Shown piece after piece: positions 16,966-24,614 of a stretch of 64,000 nt of DNA. Below the pieces are notes generated by a model. The model was not told the origin of the DNA, did not search any database, and worked only from the letters and a program-made list of their open reading frames with translations. The position numbers were made by a program, and so were the translations under genes. The DNA is taken from the NCBI GenBank assembly GCA_013036995.1, contig JAAOXG010000010.1, forward strand, positions 1-64,000, read 5' to 3'. Positions within the stretch are counted from its first letter, which is position 1, and each line of letters begins with the position of its first letter. The DNA comes from Lacrimispora defluvii. Its GTDB lineage: Bacteria > Bacillota > Clostridia > Lachnospirales > Lachnospiraceae.

Positions 16966-17826
16966 ATGGACTATATAAAAGATATGAATCATGCACTTGA
17001 CTATATTGAAAGCAATTTGGATGGAGAGATTGATTACTCCATGGTAGCGAAGCTGGCTTGCTGTTCCATCAGCTGTTTTCAACGGATGTTTTCCTATATC
17101 GCAGATATACGCTTGTCAGACTATATCCGGCGCCGGCGAATGTCATTAGCTGCATTTGAATTGCTAAACAGCAATATAAAAGTAATAGACCTGGCTGTTA
17201 AATATGGTTATGAATCCCCGGATTCTTTCTCCCGCGCATTTCAGGCAATACATGGAGTGATTCCCTCTGTGGCACGCAGTGACGGGAAGTCTTTAAAAGC
17301 TTATCCTCGTATAACCTTTCATATTTCTGTTAAAGGAGATGCTGAGATGAATTACAGGATTGAGAAAAAGGAAGCGTTTAGAATTGTAGGAATGAAGAGA
17401 CATTTTCACGCACCTGAGGATGATCCGGGTGCTGTGGACAAATTTTGGAGGGAAGTTTTTAAAGACGGAACTTACGAAGAGTTAATCCACTTATCCAATG
17501 GTACGCCAAAAGGTATTCACGGTTTTATTCAGGTATTAAGTGAGGAAAACGTGGATTATACCATCGCATGTATCACTGATCAGGAGCCGCCGGAAGGAAT
17601 GGAACCTTTTTTCATAGCCGAATCAACCTGGGCTGTTTTTGAACTGGAAGGTCCGGTGAGTAAAACATTGGAGGATGCATGGAAACGTATTTTCAGTGAG
17701 TGGCTTCCTGCTTCGGGCTATCAATATGCAGAAACTGTGGATATGGAATGCTTTCCTAATGAGGGAGACAGAGGTGCTGAAGATTTCAAATTCGAGATAT
17801 GGCTGCCGGTAAAAAAAGAATCATGA
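16966..17826 (+). CDS. AraC-family regulator with GyrI-like effector domain
   Basis: Residues 1-105 hold the double helix-turn-helix of AraC/XylS proteins (MVAKLACCSISCFQRMFSYIADIRLSDYIRRRRM, then VIDLAVKYGYESPDSFSRAFQAIHG). Residues 125-286 form a GyrI-like/BmrR-type effector-binding domain (FKFEIWLPVKK at the end). Proteins of this layout (Rob/TipA-like logic) respond to hydrophobic cationic drugs or similar molecules. The ATG at 16966 follows AAAGGAGG closely. The target is not evident; the fragment at 1514 is a partial homologue of its C-terminal half. Confidence 0.88.
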   Translation: MDYIKDMNHALDYIESNLDGEIDYSMVAKLACCSISCFQRMFSYIADIRLSDYIRRRRMSLAAFELLNSNIKVIDLAVKYGYESPDSFSRAFQAIHGVIPSVARSDGKSLKAYPRITFHISVKGDAEMNYRIEKKEAFRIVGMKRHFHAPEDDPGAVDKFWREVFKDGTYEELIHLSNGTPKGIHGFIQVLSEENVDYTIACITDQEPPEGMEPFFIAESTWAVFELEGPVSKTLEDAWKRIFSEWLPASGYQYAETVDMECFPNEGDRGAEDFKFEIWLPVKKES

Positions 17827-17832
17827 TAGTGA

Positions 17833-17874
17833 GATACCGCCAGGGATTTAACAGGTCCTGACGGTATCTTTTAT
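17833..17874. terminator. Bidirectional terminator
   Basis: GATACCG-CAGG pairs with CCTG-CGGTATC, with a T-run on the plus side. It separates the AraC gene from the convergent DUF2207 gene. Confidence 0.75.
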
Positions 17875-17885
17875 TTAATCTTTTG

Positions 17886-19547
17886 TTAACGGCTTCCGCC
17901 GCCGCCTCCTCCGGAAAAACCGCCGCCGCCCATAGAGCTTACACCGCCTCCGGTTCCGTTAATGTTTGCACTGGGGGACGCAGCACTGGAAACATGGTTT
18001 GTCATGGTCATTAAATATAACATACTATAGGAATTGCAGCCGTACAGACTTGCAAAGGAATTAAAATATACTGGGTCAAGGGCTTTCATACTTTCAAGTA
18101 CCTGTTCCCCCATATGAAACAGGGTGGCGAAGACAAGATAATCGCCCCATAATGCGCCCTGGGAGGTCTGGTATTGTTTTTGCCCACCCATATCTTTCAA
18201 ATATTTTTGAAATCCAAGTATTCTGACTGCCTGCTCAAAACCGGAAGATGTGAAACGAAGAGAACCTTTTATGTCTTTGGCGGCTGCATTTAAGTGCATT
18301 AATTCATTGTCGCCTTCCAGTTTTATTGTTTTTTCCCAGGCAGTGAGCTTCTTATAAAATTCTTCTGAACGCTTTCCAATATCAGAAATCCAAAGAATAC
18401 CATTTTCATCAGCTTGACTGGCTAAGATTCCATACAGGGAATTCTCTGCTTCGGTTCCATGAGGCTCATTCTGACCGAAAACTATCGCTTCTTCTTTTTT
18501 CAGTTTACTTCTGTCCTCATCTTCCCCTTTCTCCATGCGGATATACCCTGCTTCCTGCCAGCGGATAAGATATGCGCCCAGCGTATCTAAGGGAATACCC
18601 CTGCGCAGCAGATGCATAGCGGAATATACGGCAGGAATACTGCCTCCAAAGGGAATGGTCCAGTTGCTATCTATATGTTTCATTCCGGGAAGCCGCATAA
18701 CGGTTCCGTCTGCCAGCTTATATCTGGAATAAAAGAAGATACTCGGAATAATAACAGCCGCAGCCGCTGCTAAAATGGAAAAGAGGATCGGCTTAGCCAG
18801 ATCAGATTTATTATTATCAGCCGATTTCTGCAATTTCTCAAACGACATACCGCCTGCTTTTGCCATGGGAAATAAGCTTCTGTCAAAGCGGCAGAGCACA
18901 TTTCCATAATCATTTTTCCCCAATGCTTCTGAAGAATAAGCAATCAGACTGCCATCCGGGTTTATATCCACCTGACCTGTAAAACCGTAGGCCCAGATTC
19001 TGGAGTTGTCCTGAGTTAATTTTGTATCAGGCATTTGGATTTTAATGGAAATCGATTCAGGAGCGCTTGATAGTTCTGATATAAACTGATGATAAAACCC
19101 AGCATAGTCACCGTAGTCTTTCACCAGTCCTTCCAGTGTATATTGTATGGTATATTGATGATCGCCATAGTTTCCAATTCCCCAGCAAAGTTCATATCCC
19201 TGTGAAGTTTTTAATATGCCGCAGGTACCGGCTTTTTCTTCTCTGGAACGCTTTGTATCCCAGTTTTCCAGGGTTTTGTATTGCTTTCCTGATTCGTCTG
19301 ATACAAGAAGAGAATGAACGCTCATTCCTTTCATGTTGTACAACGCTTTGTAATATTCCGTACCGTCAGATACACCCCGGACATCCCAAACTTCTGTTAT
19401 AACGGCAGATCCATCCTTTTTTAACTGGACGTCGACATTGATTGATGGGATTGCCTGTTCTGCTGCAAATACTGGGACTGCATTCATTAAAAAGACAACT
19501 GCAATCAGTAAAAAAAAGTGGAATAAACTTTTTTGTTTTATATTCAT
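17886..19547 (-). CDS. DUF2207-family membrane protein
   Basis: The protein starts with a signal peptide (HFFLLIAVVFLMNAVPVFAAE), followed by an extracytoplasmic DUF2207 domain (about 30-245) and a membrane helix near 250-272 (ILFSILAAAAAVIIPSIFFYSRY). A cytoplasmic region follows, and the C-terminus is a Gly/Ser tail (GGGVSSMGGGGFSGGGGGGSR) typical of this family. The usual additional helix pair is hard to see after residue 280. The function of the family is unknown, though an envelope role is usual. The gene stands alone. The 553-residue length is within the family range. Confidence 0.85.
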   Translation of the reverse strand: MNIKQKSLFHFFLLIAVVFLMNAVPVFAAEQAIPSINVDVQLKKDGSAVITEVWDVRGVSDGTEYYKALYNMKGMSVHSLLVSDESGKQYKTLENWDTKRSREEKAGTCGILKTSQGYELCWGIGNYGDHQYTIQYTLEGLVKDYGDYAGFYHQFISELSSAPESISIKIQMPDTKLTQDNSRIWAYGFTGQVDINPDGSLIAYSSEALGKNDYGNVLCRFDRSLFPMAKAGGMSFEKLQKSADNNKSDLAKPILFSILAAAAAVIIPSIFFYSRYKLADGTVMRLPGMKHIDSNWTIPFGGSIPAVYSAMHLLRRGIPLDTLGAYLIRWQEAGYIRMEKGEDEDRSKLKKEEAIVFGQNEPHGTEAENSLYGILASQADENGILWISDIGKRSEEFYKKLTAWEKTIKLEGDNELMHLNAAAKDIKGSLRFTSSGFEQAVRILGFQKYLKDMGGQKQYQTSQGALWGDYLVFATLFHMGEQVLESMKALDPVYFNSFASLYGCNSYSMLYLMTMTNHVSSAASPSANINGTGGGVSSMGGGGFSGGGGGGSR

Positions 19548-19803
19548 TTTCTTCTCCTGTCTTATAATTAGTCAATATGTAACGAAATGTTCTTTAAAAT
19601 GCGTTTATTGTAGAGTATACCACATTTTTAAATTCATATCACATTTTAAACAATGCTGCAAAATCAGGAGGAGCACTTCCTGTATCCTTTGCATATCATA
19701 TAAAGGGAGGCGATAATTTACAGATTTGCGGAATTGTGTCGGACAGCCATTAGAATTTACCAATTGTATAAGGGCAGTAAAAATGTATTAAGGGAGAGAG
19801 TAT
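19548..19803. other. Divergent intergenic region
   Basis: This 256-base gap between the DUF2207 gene and the GH62-like gene is AT-rich. I see no convincing RNA structure or operator. It must hold promoters for both genes, but none with a good -35/-10 pair could be fixed. Confidence 0.4.
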
Positions 19804-20721
19804 ATGATGAAGAAGCTATTAAGTGCAACAGCAGTATCCAATCCAACATGGTATGCAGATGAAAGAGTTATTTTTCATGGACAAGCAAAACCCTATGATT
19901 ATTATGGCGCAAAGGATCCCACCATTGTTTATTATGGAGGAAAGTATCATGTATTTTATACCGGTGCCAATCAAAGCGGTGGATGGCAGATGCTTTATAC
20001 ATCAGCCTCTACGATTTCAGGTCTTAAAAATGCTGCACGAACCTATATGAGTTCCATTGGAGAAAACTATTTTTGTGCACCTCAGGTATTTTACTTTGAA
20101 CCAAAGAAGCTATGGTTTCTGGTTTATCAGGATGGAACCCATGGGGCAGCATACGCAACAACAACGAATATTGCTGATCCAAAATCCTGGTCAGGGCCTA
20201 AATCCTTTGGCATTTCCGGAAACATGGGGTGGGATTATTTTGTGATTTGTGATAATTCCTATGCTTATATGTATAATACGCCTAGTGATGGTTCCGGTAA
20301 ATTATATGTACGAAGAACTTCACTTTCTAATTTCCCGTCAGGCTGGGGATCTCCATCCGTAGCCATATCAGACACGTTCGAAGGTGCAAATGTCTATAAG
20401 TCTCTGGCAGATGGCAAATACTATCTTACAATTGAAGATCAAAAGGATGGCCGGTATTATGAATTATGGCAGTCAGGCAGCGCCGGAGGACCGTGGAGCA
20501 AAGTGGCTGAGAAATGGGCTTGGAGAGGAAATTTACAATATAAAGCGGACAGGTGGACCACCAATGTATCTCACGGTGAATTCATCCGTGCAGGATATAA
20601 TCAGAAAATGGAGATCAATGATATTAATCGTGTTGATTTTCTTATCCAGGGTACAAACAACTTATCAGGACCATATCAGAAGATTAACTGGGATCTGGGA
20701 GTGATTAGAAATTACAAATAG
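19804..20721 (+). CDS. GH62-like alpha-L-arabinofuranosidase without signal peptide
   Basis: The 305-residue protein resembles GH62 five-bladed propellers almost throughout: KDPTIVYYGGKYHVFYTG, CAPQVFYFEPKKLWFLVYQDG, WDYFVICD, FEGANVYKSL and ISHGE-like VSHGEFIRAG. The expected catalytic set is visible: base Asp in AKDPT, modulating Asp in WDYFVICD and acid Glu in FEGANVY. GH62 enzymes remove arabinose from arabinoxylan and are normally secreted; here the N-terminus (MMKKLLSATAVSNPTW) has no hydrophobic core, and a stop codon lies just upstream in frame, so no longer start exists. Either it acts on imported oligosaccharides or leaves the cell by another route. Confidence 0.8.
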   Translation: MMKKLLSATAVSNPTWYADERVIFHGQAKPYDYYGAKDPTIVYYGGKYHVFYTGANQSGGWQMLYTSASTISGLKNAARTYMSSIGENYFCAPQVFYFEPKKLWFLVYQDGTHGAAYATTTNIADPKSWSGPKSFGISGNMGWDYFVICDNSYAYMYNTPSDGSGKLYVRRTSLSNFPSGWGSPSVAISDTFEGANVYKSLADGKYYLTIEDQKDGRYYELWQSGSAGGPWSKVAEKWAWRGNLQYKADRWTTNVSHGEFIRAGYNQKMEINDINRVDFLIQGTNNLSGPYQKINWDLGVIRNYK

Positions 20722-20736
20722 AGAAATGGTACAAGC

Positions 20737-20767
20737 AATCCCGGGTGCTATATGCCCCGGGATTTTT
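20737..20767. terminator. Terminator between GH62-like gene and trkH
   Basis: AATCCCGGG and CCCGGGATT form a perfect 9-bp stem with a T-run on the plus strand. Confidence 0.85.
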
Positions 20768-20781
20768 CTGCTGTATCATTG

Positions 20782-22263
20782 TTAATTAGATTTTCCGGGC
20801 TTTACCAGTTTCTGTCTGATTAAAGCACCTGCAGAATAAACTCCTGTCAAAACAATAAAAATTTCAAGTCTTCCAAGCATCATACCAAGCATTTCCACCA
20901 CCAGGGTAGCATTGCCGGTAGCAGGAGAGGTGAGTCCAATGGACAGTCCTACTGTACCCAGGGCAGAAGCAAATTCAAACATGGCTTCTGTCAGTGAACA
21001 ATTAGAGGTTACTGTAATCAGAGATGTGCCGATGATATAAAGAAACAGATAAGTTGTTACAAAGCCGGTGGTATCTGTAGCCAGAGTGGAGTCAATCTCT
21101 GTTTTTCCCTGTGCCCTGAAGTAGTAGATCGTCTCCACATTTCTAGGTGAAGTAAGGCGTTTGCGTATATTTAACAGGGCAGTACGGATCATCAGATAAA
21201 CACGGGTCAGTTTGATACCGCCAGCCGTGGAACCGATGCCACCGCCGATTAACATGGTTATTATCAGCATATTCACTGCAAGCGGCGGCCAGGAGGTATA
21301 GCTCATACTGGAATAACCGGTTGTTGAAAGTGCAGAGGTAACATCAAACAAAGCCCGGCGGAGTCCTTCCGGCACACCCATATTCATACTGTGTATCAGG
21401 GAGAATGCCGTAACAGGAACAGTAAGTACCAGCACAAGAAACATGAAGCGGACTTCACTGACCTTCAATACCTGTTTCCATTTCCTTTTTGTCAAAAGCA
21501 GCAGTACAGCAAAATTAGTGGTACCTATTAACATTTGAATAATTGTGATGATCTCTATGGGAAAGCTGTTATATTCCCCGATGCTGTTTAATCTGGTTGA
21601 AAATCCACCAGTAGACAGGGAGCACATGGTATGATTCACAGCGTCAAACAAACTCATTCCAGCAATTACATAAGCTGCGGTTCCTATCACTAAAAATCCA
21701 TTATACATCAGACAAATGGTCTGAGCAGTCTTTTTTAAATTTGGCAGCAGCTTATCCGGATGTCCTTCGGCGTTATACAGGTTCATGGATTGTTTATCCT
21801 GTATCAGCATTACCATCATCATTACAAATCCCAGGCCACCGCAAAATTGCATAAAGCTTCTGTGGAACAGATAAATATGGGGGGTTATGGTCACATCCAT
21901 GACGGAAAGGCCGGTAGTCGTCCAGCCGCTGACTGCCTCGAACAGTGCCTGAACAAACGTAAGCTGTCCGCCCAGTACGAATGGTCCGGCACCAATCAGG
22001 ACACCCCAGCCCCATGCAAACAGGACTGTAAGGCTGCTGCGCTGCATGGAAGTACGCCATTCAAACGTGGATTCTTCCTTTTTTCTCATCAGACAGAGGA
22101 TACTGCCAAGTACCATAGAGCCAAGTGATGGTAGAATAAATGGTATCACATAGATTGTATCCTGTGGATAAAACGGGACGATTACCAGTGGGACAGCAAC
22201 AAGGATACCGATCAATAGCATGAGTTTTCCTATATTACTGCGATTATAAAATTTACGGGTCAT
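20782..22263 (-). CDS. trkH: TrkH/KtrB-type potassium uptake membrane subunit
   Basis: This 493-residue polytopic protein forms the ion path of the Trk system. The four pore loops with their central glycines are readable: SGWTTTGLSV, CSLSTGGFSTR, SALSTTGYSS and SALGTVGLSIG. It is the last gene of the operon, five bases after the regulatory subunit gene and on the same strand. Regulation probably comes from the neighbouring KdpDE-like pair, whose likely binding sites lie in front of the operon. Confidence 0.92.
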   Translation of the reverse strand: MTRKFYNRSNIGKLMLLIGILVAVPLVIVPFYPQDTIYVIPFILPSLGSMVLGSILCLMRKKEESTFEWRTSMQRSSLTVLFAWGWGVLIGAGPFVLGGQLTFVQALFEAVSGWTTTGLSVMDVTITPHIYLFHRSFMQFCGGLGFVMMMVMLIQDKQSMNLYNAEGHPDKLLPNLKKTAQTICLMYNGFLVIGTAAYVIAGMSLFDAVNHTMCSLSTGGFSTRLNSIGEYNSFPIEIITIIQMLIGTTNFAVLLLLTKRKWKQVLKVSEVRFMFLVLVLTVPVTAFSLIHSMNMGVPEGLRRALFDVTSALSTTGYSSMSYTSWPPLAVNMLIITMLIGGGIGSTAGGIKLTRVYLMIRTALLNIRKRLTSPRNVETIYYFRAQGKTEIDSTLATDTTGFVTTYLFLYIIGTSLITVTSNCSLTEAMFEFASALGTVGLSIGLTSPATGNATLVVEMLGMMLGRLEIFIVLTGVYSAGALIRQKLVKPGKSN

Positions 22264-22267
22264 GTTA

Positions 22268-22933
22268 TCACCTTCCTGTCAATTCCTGAATAGCGGCCAT
22301 TTCCTGTTTATCCGAGGAGATCAGGACAAGCATATCCCCGGCCAGAATCCGGGTGTCTCCTCTGGGCACCATGGTGGTATCCCCACGTAGAATACAGCCG
22401 ACAATCACTTCCTTAGGAAGATTAATCTCCCACAGCTTTTTACCCACAGCCGGTGAAGTGCCGGGAATGGGAACCTCGGCAATATTGACCCGCCCTTCCC
22501 CAATGGGAATTAATGTGGTTATTTTATCTACAAAAGCCTGCTGTTCAATAATGCCGGTTATCGCAGTAATAGCACAGACGACACTGTCGATTCCCATCTT
22601 GTAAAAAAAGTCAGTTTTTTTCGGGTCAGTTAAAAGTGCCACTGTCTTTTTGACCTGAAACTTTTTCTTGCATAATTCACAGATAACAAGATTATCTTCG
22701 TCCTTTGCAGTCATGGCAATGGCAATATCCGCATCCTGTGCGCTTGCATCTTCTAAAACGAATGGACGTGTTCCGTCCCCATGAATGACGGTAAGTCTGT
22801 CGATTTCAGACAGCTTCACACAATCCTCCAATGTATCATTAATTACGGTTACCTGATATCCTTTATTGATTAACGAAATAGCAAGAGATTTTGCCTTGCT
22901 TCTTCCTCCAACCAGCAACACCTTTGTTTTCAT
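22268..22933 (-). CDS. trkA: TrkA-type regulatory subunit (RCK_N plus RCK_C)
   Basis: The 221-residue protein has a Rossmann RCK-N domain that binds NAD(H) or nucleotide (VLLVGGRSKAKSLAISL, HGDGTRPFVLEDASAQDADIAIAMT) and a C-terminal RCK_C domain with RILAGDMLVLISS near the end. It gates the TrkH pore. The nucleotide loop GGRSKAKS is less canonical than GxGxxG, so binding may be altered. The gene overlaps the previous trkA-like gene by four bases. Confidence 0.88.
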   Translation of the reverse strand: MKTKVLLVGGRSKAKSLAISLINKGYQVTVINDTLEDCVKLSEIDRLTVIHGDGTRPFVLEDASAQDADIAIAMTAKDEDNLVICELCKKKFQVKKTVALLTDPKKTDFFYKMGIDSVVCAITAITGIIEQQAFVDKITTLIPIGEGRVNIAEVPIPGTSPAVGKKLWEINLPKEVIVGCILRGDTTMVPRGDTRILAGDMLVLISSDKQEMAAIQELTGR

Positions 22934-23406
22934 GATTCTGCCTCCTGTAATGTATCCTTAAGCATATCGGGTCTGGATAATATTTTATCAATTTCTTTAA
23001 CGGATAAGACCGCAGGGCATATGGTATCGATACCAAACTCATGATAAACGTATTCTCTTTCCGGATCATACAGCCTGGCTATAACCCGTTCAATGTGGAA
23101 TATCTCACGTGCAATCTGAGCGACCAGTATGTTTGCGTTATCGTTATTTGTAACTGCGATTACCGCAGTTGCATTGCCTATCTGAGCCTCCAGCAAAATG
23201 TCTAAGTCTGTAGCATCGCCATTTAAGGTAAGCCCCCCAAAAGCAGGGGACAGTTTTCGAAAGGCCTCTTTGTTTTTATCAATGATCAGAACATCTTCCT
23301 CGTTGTCGGAAAGGGTATTGGCCAGGTTCGCACCTAATCTGCCGCACCCGATAATAATTGTGTAATTCTCATTTTTTTGTTTGCTAATCTGGATTTTCAT
23401 ATTCAA
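22930..23406 (-). CDS. TrkA-N domain protein, second RCK subunit
   Basis: The 158-residue protein contains only the RCK_N Rossmann domain, with the proper loop GCGRLGANLAN and GDATDLDILLEAQIGNATAVIAVTNND; no RCK_C domain is present. Bacterial TrkA often has two RCK units in one chain; here the work seems split over two genes, this one with the canonical nucleotide loop and the following one with RCK_C. The genes overlap by four bases (ATGA), as expected for subunits made in equal amounts. Confidence 0.88.
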   Translation of the reverse strand: MNMKIQISKQKNENYTIIIGCGRLGANLANTLSDNEEDVLIIDKNKEAFRKLSPAFGGLTLNGDATDLDILLEAQIGNATAVIAVTNNDNANILVAQIAREIFHIERVIARLYDPEREYVYHEFGIDTICPAVLSVKEIDKILSRPDMLKDTLQEAES

Positions 23407-23412
23407 CTCCTC

Positions 23413-23754
23413 CTAATGGCCATTGCCATTGGTGTTACAATCATTCTCGTTATAAGCACACCTGCCATTTGAGAAAAATGTGCCGTAGCATTCCAGATTC
23501 TGCCGTGCAGGCAGATATGTGGGATCTAGTGCCCAGGCAGCACGAAAGTGCTTCATGGCAGCGGGGTGATCCCCCGTTTTTTCAAGCAGGATTCCAATCA
23601 GATTATGGGGCTCCGGCGCATGAGGGTATGCTCCAATTGCCTGGCAGATCATGGTTTCACACGTCTGATAGTCCTGCATACTGATCAGATCCCGTATCGT
23701 TTCACAGAGGGCTGTAAGAGCTTCTTTATTATCGTTTAATTCTTTACTTACCAT
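23413..23754 (-). CDS. Small TPR protein at the head of the trk operon
   Basis: The 113-residue protein has two TPR-like helix pairs (AICQAIGAYPHAPEPHNLIGILLEKTGDHPAAMKHFRAAWALDPTYLPARQNL). The C-terminal end has no known motif. It lies six bases before the first trkA-like gene, so it is transcribed with the potassium system. A scaffold or assembly role is conceivable. It has no signal peptide or membrane helix. Confidence 0.72.
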   Translation of the reverse strand: MVSKELNDNKEALTALCETIRDLISMQDYQTCETMICQAIGAYPHAPEPHNLIGILLEKTGDHPAAMKHFRAAWALDPTYLPARQNLECYGTFFSNGRCAYNENDCNTNGNGH

Positions 23755-23806
23755 TAATCGGAACCTCCTTTGCAGATTTCTTACATATTTATCCTATCAA
23801 ATAAGC

Positions 23807-23854
23807 TGTGAGCATGGTGTGAGAGACCAGTGATTCCTGTGAGAATGTTGTGAG
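23807..23854 (-). promoter_or_regulatory. Two pairs of tandem response-regulator sites upstream of the trk operon
   Basis: TGTGAG occurs four times on the plus strand: at 23807 and 23818, and at 23838 and 23849. Each pair has an 11-bp period, and the pairs are 31 bp apart, so all lie on about the same helix face. This is the pattern of OmpR/KdpE-type regulators. It lies 53-100 bases upstream of the start codon of the TPR gene, in an activator position. The adjacent regulator is the natural candidate. Confidence 0.65.
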
Positions 23855-23857
23855 GAT

Positions 23858-23895
23858 GAAAAAAAGACCATTTCCGGGTTATGGAAATAGTCTTA
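23858..23895 (-). terminator. Terminator of the KdpE/KdpD-like pair
   Basis: On the minus strand, AAGAC-ATTTCC pairs with GGAAAT-GTCTT and is followed by a T-run. It separates the two-component genes from the trk promoter region. Confidence 0.75.
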
Positions 23896-23915
23896 TAGGA
23901 AAAAGATAGGTGTGC

Positions 23916-24614
23916 TTATACGTCGGAAAGCCGGTATCCTACCCCGATTTCTGTCAGGATATAGCGTGGTTTCGCCGGGTTCTTTTCGATTTTCCGTCTT
24001 AGACCCGCCATCAGTTTTCTAAGAGCCTGAGTGTCAGATCCATACCCTGCCCCGTAGATCTCTTTAATAATATAGTTTGTAGTCAGTACTTTTCCAATAT
24101 TTCTGAAAAACAAAGAAAGCAGACTGTATTCCAGGGGTGTGGTGTGCAGTTCGCTGTCTTCAAGATATACCAGACGCTTATCCAGATCAATTTTAAGTCC
24201 GCCTACACCTAAAGTAGTCTGTAACCGGGCACCTCCTGATTTTTGCAGATGGCGGATGGCAACCCGGATGCGGGCCATGAGTTCCATGGACGAAAATGGT
24301 TTTGTGAGATAATCATCCGCTCCATTGTCCAGTGCAGATGCTTTTTCCTTATCCTGATCCCGTGCGGAGACTACAATAATAGGCATTTCCGACCATTCGC
24401 GGACCTTTTTTATTACTTCCATTCCATCAAAATCGGGAAGACCAAGGTCAAGAAGCATAAGATCAACTTGCTCCGTAACCAGTGTTGTAAGCGCACCCTG
24501 TGCCGTTCCCGCAGTAATATAAGAAAACCCTTCCTGTTTCAGTGAATAGCAGATAAAATTACGAATCTGCGAATCATCTTCTACAATCAGAATTAGTTCA
24601 TTCCGGTTTTGCAT
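23916..24614 (-). CDS. KdpE-like OmpR-family response regulator
   Basis: The protein has an N-terminal receiver (ILIVEDDSQIRNFICY, phospho-acceptor Asp in LMLLDLGLPDFDG, Lys in DDYLTKPF) and a C-terminal winged helix (TPLEYSLLSLFFRNIGKVLTTNYIIKEIYGAGYGSDTQALRKLMAGLRRKIE). The last part resembles KdpE closely. The ATG at 24614 (behind AAGGAGG) gives 232 residues and lies inside the end of the kinase gene. No kdpFABC is near. Its natural target appears to be the adjacent trk operon. Confidence 0.9.
   Translation of the reverse strand: MQNRNELILIVEDDSQIRNFICYSLKQEGFSYITAGTAQGALTTLVTEQVDLMLLDLGLPDFDGMEVIKKVREWSEMPIIVVSARDQDKEKASALDNGADDYLTKPFSSMELMARIRVAIRHLQKSGGARLQTTLGVGGLKIDLDKRLVYLEDSELHTTPLEYSLLSLFFRNIGKVLTTNYIIKEIYGAGYGSDTQALRKLMAGLRRKIEKNPAKPRYILTEIGVGYRLSDV

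Noticed and set aside
23469-23739. Two overlapping plus-strand frames opposite the TPR gene
   Set aside because: They have no start signal and no family match; the TPR frame has clear repeat motifs and operon spacing.
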